From Bacillota bacterium (GTDB taxonomy: Bacteria > Bacillota > Clostridia > Lachnospirales > Lachnospiraceae), in the NCBI GenBank assembly GCA_023395555.1, contig JAEWYQ010000004.1:1-64000 (forward strand): a stretch of 64,000 nucleotides of DNA, read 5' to 3'. The notes beneath the pieces are model-generated. The model was not told the origin of the DNA. It saw nothing but the letters and a program-made list of their open reading frames with translations, and did not search any database. The position numbers and the translations under genes are program-made. This document shows positions 53,026 through 62,800 of this stretch, piece after piece (the stretch's first letter is position 1; the number at the start of each line of letters is the position of its first letter).

Positions 53026-53892
53026 CTATGCCTGCATCAATCCGGCCACACTTGCGTGAATCCGCTTCGCAATATAGGAATTGTTCATGGTATACAGATG
53101 GATTCCATCCACGCCCTGAGACATCAGATCTACGATCTGGTCAACGGCATAAGCAATCCCGGCATCCCGCGTCGCCTCCGGCGAGTGTTCAAAGCGCTGC
53201 ATCATCTTCGTGAATTTGGCTGGCAAACTGGCGCCGCACAGCGTAACCATGCGCTCAATCTGCGCCTTATTGACCACCGGCATGATTCCCGCCTCAATCG
53301 GCACGGTAATTCCTGCAATCCGCGCCCGCTCCAGGAAGGAATAGAAATAGCTGTTATCAAAGAAAAGCTGGGAGATCAGATGCTGCGCCCCTGCATCCAC
53401 CTTGTTTTTCAGGTTATGAATATCCGTAATCAGATTATCCGAATCAATATGCCCTTCCGGGTAGCAGGCCGCAGATACATGAAAACCGCCCCGTTCCCGG
53501 ATATAGGATACCAGCTCCTGCGCATACCGGAATTCATGCTTGGGAGGAACAGCCGGATTAATATCTCCCCGGAGAGCCAGAATATTTTGAATCCCATTCT
53601 CCCGGAGAAGATCCAGAATCCGGTCAATCTCCTCCCTTGTATAGTTCACGCAGGTGAGATGCGCCAGCGGTTCTATCCCATATTTATGCTTAATTGCGGA
53701 GGCAATATCACAGGTGGAAGTATCCCCTGCATTCCCTCCCGCTCCATAGGTAACACTGATAAAATCCGGCTTCAGCCCCTGCAAATCATCCAGGGTCGCA
53801 TAGATGGTATCGATGGAACTGGTCTTCCTGGGGGGAAACACCTCAAAGGACAGCACTGTCCGCTCTTTTGTAAATAATTCTGCTATCTGCAT
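53026..53892 (-). CDS. metF: methylenetetrahydrofolate reductase
   Basis: Product of 288 residues, MetF-type TIM barrel with F-E-V-F-P-P-R-K at 18-25, the FAD-site Y-G-A-G-G and the L-R-G-D block. It makes 5-methyl-THF for methionine synthesis or the acetyl-CoA pathway. The ATG at 53892 follows GGAGAG, and its start overlaps the stop of the upstream gene (TGATG), so the two are coupled. No metH-type gene is beside it. Confidence 0.93.
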   Translation of the reverse strand: MQIAELFTKERTVLSFEVFPPRKTSSIDTIYATLDDLQGLKPDFISVTYGAGGNAGDTSTCDIASAIKHKYGIEPLAHLTCVNYTREEIDRILDLLRENGIQNILALRGDINPAVPPKHEFRYAQELVSYIRERGGFHVSAACYPEGHIDSDNLITDIHNLKNKVDAGAQHLISQLFFDNSYFYSFLERARIAGITVPIEAGIMPVVNKAQIERMVTLCGASLPAKFTKMMQRFEHSPEATRDAGIAYAVDQIVDLMSQGVDGIHLYTMNNSYIAKRIHASVAGLMQA

Positions 53893-55037
53893 CAAAACTC
53901 TCCATTTCCTTTCTCTATGGTTCTCACCCAGCAGCGGCGGCGTTTATGCTGCCTGGTATCATAATGCTTCCACAGAGCCTGCACCTGATAGTTATTCTCC
54001 AGCTCGGGACCGGTCTCCGCGATTTCAAAGCCGTTCTTCCTGGCGGATGCTGCCATGGAATTCATTAAAACCGCCGTCATACCTTTATTCTGCATGCTCG
54101 GCAGCACTCCGATCAGATACAGGTCCAGCACCTTTGTCGTCTTTGCATAGGGAGCCCGGATGATCCGGTACCATCCAAGGGGCAGCAGCCTGCCGTTGCT
54201 TTTCTTCGCCGCCTTATTCAGAGACGGCATGGCAAGGCCAAAGCCCACCACCTGCTCCTCCTCATCCACCAGAAGCTTCAGATATTGGGGATTAATCATT
54301 AGAATAAACTGTTTATAATATTTCATGATCTGCCGGTAGGACAGCTTCACCGTACCGTATAGATTCTCATAGGTGATATTATATAAATCAAAAATCTTTG
54401 TAAGATAAGGCTTGATTTCACTCCGGCTCTTGGGTTCGATCAATCGCACCTTATACTTTTTAAGTACCGCGGCAGAAAGCAAATCGATCTTCTCATTGGA
54501 CTCCTTCGGAATCTTCACCTGAAATTCCACCCAGTCGGTGTCCCTTTGAAATCCCATGGCTTCCATATGCTTTACATAATAGGGATGGTTGTAGATCGTA
54601 AGGAACATCCCTTCCTCCTGAAAGCCCTCCACCAGCATTCCTTCCTGATCCATGTCGGAGAAGCCCAGGGGTCCGTGAATCTCTGCCAGCCCTTCCTGCC
54701 GGCCCCATTCCATCACCGCTTCCAGCAAGGCTTCCGAGACCTTCGGATCGTCGATGAAGTCCAGCCTGGAGAAACGAATTCTCCTGGTATGCCATTTTTC
54801 ATTGGCCGCTTTATTAATAATACCTGCAATTCTTCCGACACACCGGCCGTCCCGGTAAGCCAGAAACTGCTTCGCCCTGCAAAATTCGTAGGCAGGATTT
54901 TTCTTCGGACGAAACATGTCCCGCTCTTCCGACACCAGATCCGGAATGGCCTGCGGAACCTTTCCGTACAGCACCTTGGGAAATTCAGCAAATATCTTCT
55001 GTTCTTTCCTTGTTGTAATTTCTCTGATCTCTATCAT
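53892..55037 (-). CDS. GNAT-fold protein of unknown substrate
   Basis: Product of 381 residues. The N-terminal part (to 190) includes a G-R-I-A-G-I-I-N-K-A strand and F-S-D-M-D-Q-E-G-M-L-V-E-G-F; the C-terminal part has a GNAT-like A-site, V-L-P-S-M-Q-N-K-G-M-T-A-V-L-M-N-S-M-A, and E-T-G-P-E-L-E-N-N. It resembles the widely distributed YghO-like acyltransferase group. Coupled with metF by a one-base overlap; functional link unknown. Confidence 0.8.
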   Translation of the reverse strand: MIEIREITTRKEQKIFAEFPKVLYGKVPQAIPDLVSEERDMFRPKKNPAYEFCRAKQFLAYRDGRCVGRIAGIINKAANEKWHTRRIRFSRLDFIDDPKVSEALLEAVMEWGRQEGLAEIHGPLGFSDMDQEGMLVEGFQEEGMFLTIYNHPYYVKHMEAMGFQRDTDWVEFQVKIPKESNEKIDLLSAAVLKKYKVRLIEPKSRSEIKPYLTKIFDLYNITYENLYGTVKLSYRQIMKYYKQFILMINPQYLKLLVDEEEQVVGFGLAMPSLNKAAKKSNGRLLPLGWYRIIRAPYAKTTKVLDLYLIGVLPSMQNKGMTAVLMNSMAASARKNGFEIAETGPELENNYQVQALWKHYDTRQHKRRRCWVRTIEKGNGEF

Positions 55038-55270
55038 CGCTATCCCCCTATATTTCGCTAAGCCCTATGTCCTATTTTATATCAGGAACGACAATCGTGC
55101 AATCCTATGTTGATTTTTGTCTATAAAAATTATTTCCGTCCGGCATTTCTTCCTTATTTGACTTCCAATCCCTGGAACTGTATAATTTGTACTAATCTGA
55201 TCTAAATTTTTTTCAAAAAATCTGTAAGATATTTTTCTTTCCATAGTCTTATAAACAAAGGGGTGAGAAA

Positions 55271-55330
55271 GTGACTGACATAGAACAAATCTATAAATCC
55301 TACTTCAACGACGTATATTTCTTCCCATAA
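55271..55330 (+). pseudogene. 5' remnant of an ECF-type sigma factor
   Basis: GTG start with AAGGGGTGAG just upstream, then I-E-Q-I-Y-K-S-Y-F-N-D-V-Y-F-F, the canonical opening of region 2 of ECF sigma factors, ending after 19 codons at TAA because another reading frame follows. The rest of the sigma gene is absent. The adjoining frame carries the tail of a membrane protein, so a deletion has joined the two. Confidence 0.5.
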
Positions 55331-55929
55331 CCATTACAGAGGATAACAGCTCCGTTATTGTACATTTTAAAACTTCCGGGGCCAGATATCGAATTAGCAA
55401 ATCCCGTGCGGAGGATAATTCCGGGTATGTCTATTCCATTTCGCTGTGGGACAGTGTATGGATTAGAAGTGTGTATATAGATCCTTTTAAGGATTTTATA
55501 TTAAATCCAAATGGGGAAACGGTATCCGGCGTATATTTTTCTTCCAACGATGGCAGTGAGGATATTTTAATATACGGCAAAGACCCGAATCCGGGCGGCA
55601 AAAGGATTACACTGCCCCGTTTGTTTTTATCCTATTACGCTCTCCTTGCTGCTTTCCTTGCCGCGATAGCAGGGACTGCCATGTTCTTTTTCCGCAATCA
55701 TCAAAGGATAAAATCGATTATATATAAATTTTTTGCTTTGCCGGCGGCATATCTTTTGGGACATCTTTGTATTAAGGGCTCCTCTTTCCTCTCATACTCT
55801 GCTTCTCGTGATTTTTTTGCAATATTATTAGCAATGCTTCCGATTTACTGCATTATGCTGATGATTGAAAAATTACGGTTCGCCAGAAGGTTAAAGCGAA
55901 GCAAAACAAAGCGTGATACCATGCTATAA
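55321..55929 (+). pseudogene. 3' remnant of a membrane protein gene
   Basis: Open frame from the deletion junction at about 55321 to the stop, encoding I-T-I-T-E-D-N-S-S-V-I-V-H-F, a beta-rich outer segment, then three membrane helices (about residues 105-127, 135-155 and 165-185 of the fragment) and a basic tail. No start codon with a ribosome binding site exists. It probably belonged to the protein encoded beside the lost sigma gene; possibly its antagonist or target, which is inference. Confidence 0.5.
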
Positions 55930-56079
55930 CAGGCGGCTCTTCGATAGAAGGCAGAATAAATGGAAGAATGCAGCTGCAGCAAATAAGACAGGGACACTCA
56001 GCCCTGTCTTATTTGCTATCATTTCAAATTAATTCTATCCATGTTATATAGCCTTCCGAATATCAGTCATTCCGCTGTA

Positions 56080-56667
56080 TCAGTCCCAGTCCTTATCATC
56101 TGTCTCATAGTCTATGATCGCACCGGTAACAGCATTCACCTCATATTCATACTCGGTTCCGTCAATATAAAACTCTATCTCATATACGGAAACACCGTCT
56201 TCTTTATCCAGCTTGGACTTTGTGAAGGTCACCTGGGATGCCTTATATCCGGCATGGCTCAGTACCTTTTCCTTTGCCTTGGTAATTCCAATCCGATCGG
56301 AGGTCTTGGATTTCGATTCTGCCTGTTTTGATTCCTTCTCCTTTTCCTTGGAGGCGGACTTCTTCTGCTTCATTTTCTCTTGGGAATACTCCGTGATCCT
56401 GCCATTGGATGCATTGATCTCGTACTCGTATTTCTTATTGTCCCAGGTGAACTTGATTTCGTATTCCTCAGTTCCGTCCTCCAGCTCCAGCTTTGCCTTC
56501 GTGAAGGTTACCTCTTTCGACGATGCTCCCGCGTGATCGAGAGCCGTCTTCTTCGCTGTCTCCAAACCGATGCGGGAGGGAGCGGCAGATACGGAAAAAG
56601 CCGGAAGGCTGACACACAGCAGGAGCGCTGCTGCAAATGCATATATTTTTTTCTTCCTGTTATTCAT
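56080..56667 (-). CDS. secreted PepSY-domain protein (two PepSY repeats)
   Basis: Product of 195 residues. A signal peptide ends near A-F-S-V-S-A-A. Two PepSY domains follow (about 32-95 and 122-192), each with a Y-E-I-x-F...Y-E-Y-E-V/I-N-A pattern, separated by a Lys/Ser/Glu linker. Extracellular; PepSY domains often modulate peptidases or wall enzymes. The ATG at 56667 has AGCAGGTG upstream. Genes like this commonly lie beside two-component systems, as here. Confidence 0.85.
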   Translation of the reverse strand: MNNRKKKIYAFAAALLLCVSLPAFSVSAAPSRIGLETAKKTALDHAGASSKEVTFTKAKLELEDGTEEYEIKFTWDNKKYEYEINASNGRITEYSQEKMKQKKSASKEKEKESKQAESKSKTSDRIGITKAKEKVLSHAGYKASQVTFTKSKLDKEDGVSVYEIEFYIDGTEYEYEVNAVTGAIIDYETDDKDWD

Positions 56668-56754
56668 AAAAAACACCTGCTTTCTATATGATTTATACTG
56701 ATAGCATATCCTACAAAGATTAAAGCTACATTAAAGCAGATATTTTTTATGTTT

Positions 56755-57201
56755 TTATTTTACCGGAAGACGGAAGGTGAAGGTACTTCCTTTTCCCAGG
56801 GTGCTTTCCACCCCGACCTCACCCCCGTGGAGCCTGGCGATCTGTCTCACCATAGCCAGCCCCAGCCCCATGCTGCCGCTCTCATCCGCCGTACGGGCAG
56901 GATCGGCCTGATAAAACCTGCTCCAGATCCGATTCAGATCCGCGGTGTCGATTCCAATTCCGTCATCCGCTACAGAAAGGAGGATATGGCTCTCCTCCCG
57001 TTCCAATGTCACCCGGATATTTCCCCCTTCTCTGCCGTATTGGTAGGCATTGCTTAGCAAATTACTGAGCAGCCTTGTGATCAGGGTACGGTCAACCATG
57101 GCATGAATGCCCGGTTCCATCTCCGCAAAAAGGCGGATCCCCTTTTTACCGCTTCCGGCCTGCTCCTCGCAGATCATCCCGGTAAGCTCGCTTAAATCCG
57201 C
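56755..57201 (-). pseudogene. histidine kinase, C-terminal ATPase fragment only
   Basis: From A-D-L-S-E-L at about 57201 the frame runs through the HATPase_c domain: N-box L-L-S-N-L-L-S-N-A-Y-Q-Y, G1 D-D-G-I-G-I and G2 G-L-G-L-A-M-V. The sensor, membrane, HAMP and histidine-bearing dimerisation parts are absent. The frame begins inside the end of the response regulator gene in a different phase, showing that a deletion fused the two. It may be translated from an internal ATG at 57177 but cannot autophosphorylate. Confidence 0.75.
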
Positions 57202-57847
57202 TTCCCCTTATGGTATGAATCAGCTTCGAATCAAATCCGTCATCAATTTTCTTGCGCAGATACCGGATATAGACATCCACCACATTGGAGCCGCCCTCGT
57301 AGTCGAAGTTCCAGATATGGTTTTCAATTTTTTCTCTGGAGAGGACGGTGCCCTTATTCCGGATCAAATATTCCAGCACGGAGAACTCCTTGGCCGACAG
57401 AAAAATCTCCTGCCCGGCCCGCTTCACCACATGCCGGGTGCAATCCACGGATAAATCAGCCACCGTATACACATTGGTTGACTCCCCTGCGCTTTCTCTT
57501 GTCAACACACGGATTCGCGCCAGAAGCTCCTCAAAGGAAAAGGGCTTCACCAGGTAATCGTTCGCTCCCGCGTCCAGCCCGGACACCCGGTCGGATACCG
57601 CGTCTCTGGCTGTCAGAAACAAAACCGGAGTCTTGTCACCTCCAGCCCTCATATACTTCAGAACAGAAAGCCCATCCCTTTTGGGCATCATAATATCTAA
57701 GATCACCGCATCATATTCCGCCACTCTCAGGCAGTCAAGAGCCTCCTCTCCGTCAAAACAGGCATCCACGCCGTAACCCTCCGCGGTCAGCTTCTTTAAG
57801 ATAAGCCGATTCAAATCCCGCTCATCCTCCGCAATCAGTATTCTCAT
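57146..57847 (-). CDS. OmpR-type response regulator with altered C-terminus
   Basis: Product of 233 residues. The receiver domain has the acid pocket E-D-E, Asp51 in V-I-L-D-I-M-M-P and Lys in L-V-K-P-F; the winged helix spans 125-218. The family normally ends I-R-G-x-G-Y-x-L; here, after I-R-G-S-G-F, the reading enters former histidine-kinase DNA out of frame and adds about 15 basic residues (K-R-A-Y-R-D-D-L-R). AGGAGAGGAG supports the start. With its kinase deleted it must be an orphan. The likely target is the PepSY gene downstream. Confidence 0.85.
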   Translation of the reverse strand: MRILIAEDERDLNRLILKKLTAEGYGVDACFDGEEALDCLRVAEYDAVILDIMMPKRDGLSVLKYMRAGGDKTPVLFLTARDAVSDRVSGLDAGANDYLVKPFSFEELLARIRVLTRESAGESTNVYTVADLSVDCTRHVVKRAGQEIFLSAKEFSVLEYLIRNKGTVLSREKIENHIWNFDYEGGSNVVDVYIRYLRKKIDDGFDSKLIHTIRGSGFKRAYRDDLRGAGRKR

Positions 57848-57985
57848 AGGAAGTCTCCTCTCCTGTGTTCTTTCCTGTGTTCTTGATTCATTATAACGTC
57901 ACACAGCAATAAATTCAAATATTTGTTATAATTCAGCTTGCCGGGGCAGTTGTAACAAATATTTAATTAAAAAACCCGTTTTTTA

Positions 57986-58013
57986 TTTACTTATCACCAA
58001 ATTGTGGTACAAT
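57986..58013 (+). promoter_or_regulatory. pfp promoter
   Basis: TTTACT (57986-57991), 16-base spacer, TACAAT (58008-58013). ACCAAATTGT / ACAAT-AT-TTGGT around it is an imperfect inverted repeat that might be an operator. Confidence 0.5.
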
Positions 58014-58092
58014 ATTTGGTAAGGGCTGCAAAAATAGCGACAAGTAAGAAGTCCTTTAATTCTATCTAAAAGCAAAGGAGTGGAATGATTGT

Positions 58093-59307
58093 ATGGTACT
58101 TGAAGGTAAAGTAGTTGTAGCACAGGGTGGAGGGCCCACTGCAGTAATCAATCAGTCTCTGGTCGGGGCCGTGCTGGAATCAAGAAAGTTTCCACAGATA
58201 ACAAAGGTATATGGCGCAGTAAACGGTGTATCAGGCATTATCAACGAAGACTTCCTGGATCTGACCCAAGAAACAACCCATAATCTGGAGCAGGTAGCAA
58301 TCACCTCCTCCTCTGCTCTGTTTTCCACCCGGGACAAGCCGGACACAGCCTACTGTAAGGAAATCTTCCGGGTATTCCAGGCTCACGGAGTCCGGTATTT
58401 CTTCTACATCGGAGGGAATGACTCCGCTGATACCGTCCGGATTGTTAATGAACAGGCGGAATCCTCCGGCTACGAGTTCCGTGCGATTCATATCCCCAAG
58501 ACCATTGACAATGATTTGATGATGAATGACCATACCCCCGGCTATCCTTCCGCCGCCAAATTCGTCGCACAATCCTTCATCGGTCTGAACCTCGATAACC
58601 GGGCGCTTCCCGGTGTCCATATCGGCGTTGTCATGGGACGGCATGCGGGCTTCTTAACCGCAGCGGCCTCCATTGCACAGAAATATCCCGACGACGGCCC
58701 TCATTTGATCTACCTGCCGGAACGTCATTTTGTAATAGAGAATTTTGCAAGGGATGTAAAGGAAGTCTACGATAAATACGGACGCTGTATCATAGCAGTC
58801 TCCGAGGGAATTCAGGATGAGAACGGAGTTCCCATCGTAACCCGTCTGGTTAAGAGGGATACCGATGCTCACGGCAATACCCAACTGTCCGGAACCGGCG
58901 CCCTGGGCGACCTGCTTGCCCAGGAGATCAAGAACCGCCTGGGCATCAGCCGGGTGCGTTCCGATACCCTGGGCTATCTCCAGCGTTCCTTCATGGGGTG
59001 TACCTCCGAGGTAGACCAGCATGAAGCGCGAGAGGTGGGGGAGAAAGCGGCACAGTTTGCTATCTGGCATAATATAGACGGCTCCATCGTCATTAACCGC
59101 ACCGGTTTTTATTCCGTGGATTACAAGATGACAGATCTTCGCAATGTTGCAGGCAAGACGAAGCTGATGCCTGATAACTTCATCAATGAGCGGGGCAATA
59201 ATGTGACGGATGCCTTCAAATATTATCTGCAGCCTCTGCTGGGCAGTGATATGCCCCAGGCTCATATGCTCCGTGCACCGAGAGCAGAGAAGATATTGAA
59301 TAAATAA
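58093..59307 (+). CDS. pfp: PPi-dependent phosphofructokinase
   Basis: Product of 404 residues. The nucleotide/PPi-site motifs are G-G-G-P-T-A-V-I-N near residue 12, G-G-N-D-S-A-D-T near 108 and P-K-T-I-D-N-D near 140. Asp in the G-G-N-D and Lys in P-K-T-I-D-N-D mark PPi rather than ATP use. It interconverts fructose-6-phosphate and fructose-1,6-bisphosphate with PPi, the main glycolytic step in many clostridia. AAGGAG lies 12 bases before the ATG. Monocistronic, with a strong terminator. Confidence 0.92.
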   Translation: MVLEGKVVVAQGGGPTAVINQSLVGAVLESRKFPQITKVYGAVNGVSGIINEDFLDLTQETTHNLEQVAITSSSALFSTRDKPDTAYCKEIFRVFQAHGVRYFFYIGGNDSADTVRIVNEQAESSGYEFRAIHIPKTIDNDLMMNDHTPGYPSAAKFVAQSFIGLNLDNRALPGVHIGVVMGRHAGFLTAAASIAQKYPDDGPHLIYLPERHFVIENFARDVKEVYDKYGRCIIAVSEGIQDENGVPIVTRLVKRDTDAHGNTQLSGTGALGDLLAQEIKNRLGISRVRSDTLGYLQRSFMGCTSEVDQHEAREVGEKAAQFAIWHNIDGSIVINRTGFYSVDYKMTDLRNVAGKTKLMPDNFINERGNNVTDAFKYYLQPLLGSDMPQAHMLRAPRAEKILNK

Positions 59308-59312
59308 TAGAC

Positions 59313-59350
59313 AAAATTCCCTCTTTTATCTGTTAAAAGAGGGAATTTTT
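59313..59350 (+). terminator. pfp terminator
   Basis: AAATTCCCTCTTTT paired with AAAAGAGGGAATTTTT around a short loop; ends in five Ts. Symmetric, so it may also stop the small minus-strand gene. Confidence 0.8.
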
Positions 59351-59354
59351 CAAC

Positions 59355-59435
59355 TTATTTCTTCTTTGTGGAACCTGCTGCCGCTGTTGCACCGCCTTTT
59401 TTCTTGGGGGCCTTTTTCGGATTCTTATCTCCCAT
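59355..59435 (-). CDS. 26-residue basic small protein
   Basis: Starts M-G-D-K-N-P-K-K-A-P-K-K-K and ends K-K-K, with Ala/Gly-rich middle; ten lysines in 26 residues. A perfect GGAGG lies six bases before the ATG. Similar M-G-D-K-x-P-K-K mini-proteins occur in other clostridia as I remember them, of unknown role; the charge suggests nucleic acid or ribosome contact, which is inference. It ends against the pfp terminator. Confidence 0.6.
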   Translation of the reverse strand: MGDKNPKKAPKKKGGATAAAGSTKKK

Positions 59436-59754
59436 GATGCCACCTCCTTTGTTTGATTTTATGCCGTACATTAAGGCTATTGTACCTTCAATTCAGCATA
59501 AAGTCAAACAAATTTTACACACATAATTCGCCAAGGTGTCATCGGGTGTCAGGCACCCTTCCTCAGCTTGGCGGCGATATACAATATTACAAGAACCACA
59601 ACTGAAATAATAGTCCTGACCAGAAACTTTTCCTTTGTTCGTGTCCCTATTTCTCCATGCATTGATCGATTTATACCGGCAGAAAAATTAAGCATTGGAT
59701 GTACTAATAAGGTTTATACAAAATGGTACTTGTTATTATGAGATTGCTATACAA
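59436..59754. other. intergenic with one 13-bp repeat copy
   Basis: About 320 bases between the small basic gene and the ileS terminator. Contains GGTGTCAGGCACC at 59545-59557, preceded by a partial GGTGTCA at 59534. No gene recognised. Confidence 0.5.
59545..59557 (+). repeat. GGTGTCAGGCACC, copy 3
   Basis: Intergenic copy with an adjacent partial copy (GGTGTCA at 59534-59540). Confidence 0.6.
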
Positions 59755-59806
59755 AATAAAAATACCGCACCCTCTGCCGGGCTTACTTACAGCACAGCCA
59801 GAGGTG
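59755..59806 (-). terminator. ileS terminator
   Basis: On the minus strand CACCTCTG (complement of 59799-59806) pairs with CAGAGGGTG (complement of 59768-59776) and is followed by TATTTTTATTTT. Confidence 0.6.
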
Positions 59807-59849
59807 GATTTTATTCCTCCTCCGGCTGCAATTTTTCGTTATTTTAAGC

Positions 59850-62800
59850 CTATGCTTTGCCTATTTTAATAACCACATCACCATCATCCGCTTGCACCGT
59901 CACCGTTGTCAACGGATCAGCAACACCTTCCAGCCTGCTTAAGGTTTCCCTGCAGATATATTCTGCCCAGCCTTCGGGGAATTCACCCTCCGGCTCGATC
60001 AGAATCGTATCCATGATATCGCATCCCATCTGCTTTCTGGCATCCTGGATATTACGAACGATGTCACGTGCCAGACCTTCCCGCTTCAGCTCTTCTGTAA
60101 TGGTCAGGTCTAGGGAAACCACGATTCCCTGATCGCTTGCCACATGCAGGCCTTCCTTCGCCTGATAGGTAACAAGAATAATATTTCCATCAAAGCTTTC
60201 TTCCTGTCCATCAATATTTAGAAGGACTTCACTGCCTCTGAATTCAAAACGCCCGCTTTTCACCGCCTTAATGATTTCAGGCAGTCTCTGAGGGTATCTG
60301 CTGCGAATCTCATTGAAATTAGGATCATACTTCACAGCCGCAACGCTTCCGATCTCATCCAGTATTTCTACATTCTTAACGTTCAATTCCTCCGCTATCA
60401 CATCCTTAAATTCCTCAATCGTAGTATTCATGGCGGAATCTGCCACAACGACCTTGAGCACGCTTAAGGGCTGACGGTTCTTAATTCTGTTCTTATTACG
60501 AATGGTTCTGGACAGATAGATGATTTTCTGCGTCAAATCCACCTGCTTTATTAATGCCTCGTCCCTGAATGCCTCCGGAATTGCCGGCCAGCCCTCCAGA
60601 TGCACAGAGAAGCCTCCCGTCAGGGTCTTATAAATCTTCTCTGCCATAATGGGCGCCGCGGGTGCAAATAATTTTGTCATATTGACCAGCACATAATAAA
60701 GAGTCTCGTATCCGTTCCGCTTGTCCTCCGACATACCGCTGCCCCAGAATCTTCTTCTGGATCTGCGGATGTACCAATTGGTAAGGCCATCCACCAGGGT
60801 TAGCAGTTCGCCCACATACCGGTTCACCTGATAAGCATCCATGTTGGCAGTAACCGTCTCTGCCGCATTATAAAGCATAGCCAGAATCCACTTATCCAAT
60901 TGGTTATTCGTCTTCGGTTCAACCAGGGCGTCGGGCTTGAAGCCGTCAATATTAGCATAGGAAATATAGAAATTACATGCATTCCAAAACGGCAGGATAA
61001 TCTGCTGGTATGCTTCCTGAATTCCGCTTTCATCAAAAAGCAGATCCCCGATCAGCATGGCATTGGTCTGGTACAGATACAGCCGGAAGGCATCCGTTCC
61101 GTGGGTTTTCATTAATTCCATGGGGTCCGTATAGTTCTTGGAGGACTTGGACAATTTCTTGCCGTCCTTCGCCAGAATTGTTCCGTGTACGATACAATTC
61201 TGGAAAGCGGGCTTATCAAATAAAGCCACCGCCAATACATGGAGATAATAGAACCAGCACCTAATCTGTCCCGTATACTCTACGATAAAATCACAGGGGA
61301 AATGGGATTCAAACCATTCCTTATTCTCAAAGGGATAGTGTTTCTGTGCAAAGGGTACGGAGCCGCTCTCGAACCAGCAGTCCAGCACCTCCGGCACTCT
61401 GCTCATGGTGCCGCCGCATTCGCACTGGAAGGCCACCTTGTCCATATGCTGCCTGTGAAGATCCGTCAGCTTCACCCCGCTGGCCTCATAGATCTCCTCG
61501 ATGCTCCCGAACACCCTGCGTTCTCCGCAGTTATCGCATTCCCAGATAGGAATCGGGGTGCTCCAGTATCTGTTTCTGGAGATATTCCAATCCCTGGCAT
61601 TGGTCAGCCAGTTTCCGAATCTGCCATGCTTTACGGTGTCAGGCACCCAATTGATTTCTTCGTTTCGCTCAATCAGGCGTTCCTTCACCTTATCAATATT
61701 GAAGTACCAGGCGTCCATTGCCTTATAGATCAGAGGACGCTTACATCTCCAGCAGTGGGGATAATTGTGCTCAATGGTGCCGTCCGCAACCGCTTTGCCG
61801 CTATCATATAGAAAACGGATCAGAGCCGGATTCGTCTCAATTACATTTTTCTCATTATCCACAGAATAGAAATCCCATACTTCTTCTGTGAATCTGCCCT
61901 TTGCATCCACCGGATTCACCAAGGGAATATTGTTTTTCTTACAGGTCCAGTAGTCATCCTCACCAAAGGCCGGAGCGGTATGCACAATACCAACACCGTC
62001 CTCGGCATCTACATAATCCGCGGCTACCACCCGGAAGGCTCCTTCCGCCTTCTTATCTGCAAAATAGGGGAACAGCGGCTCATAGCCCCAGCCTAACAGC
62101 TCGGTACCCTTGCACTCCTTTACGATATCCGGCGTCTCTCCGAAGATCTTAGGATATTTGGACAGGGTGTTTTTACAGGAAATAAGGATCTCTCCGCCCA
62201 CATTTACGAAGGCATAGTCCAGCTTCTCCCCTACTGCCAGACACAGGTTGGAAGGCAGGGTCCAAGGTGTGGTTGTCCAGGCAAGGAGGTGCACATTCTT
62301 CCCGTCTGCCACCTGTTCCGTCTTGAACTTCACGATAATCCAGCGGTCCTGGCGCAGGCGGGTGGAATCCGACTCTCTGGTGTCCGAGATGGACAGGGAG
62401 GTCTCACAGTGCATACAGTAGGGAGCCACCCGGTAATCCCGGTAAATGTAGCCCTTGTCATAGCACTGCTTGAAGGCCCACATAACACTTTCCATAAAGC
62501 TGGTGTCCATGGTCTTGTAAGCGCCTTCATAGTCCACCCAGCGGGCCATCTGCTCTACGTATTCCTTCCATGCCTCGTTGTTATTGGAAACAATCTCATA
62601 GCATTTTTCATTGAATTTATCAATACCGAGGCTCTTTTCTATCTCATTTTTGTCCTCAATGCCAAGGGAGATCTCCGCCTGGTTCTCAATGGGAAGTCCA
62701 TGACAGTCCCATCCCCATACACGGGGCACCTTATAACCGCGCATCGTCCAATAGCGGGCGGTCATGTCCTTGATAAAGGATACTAAGACGGTACCGTGAT

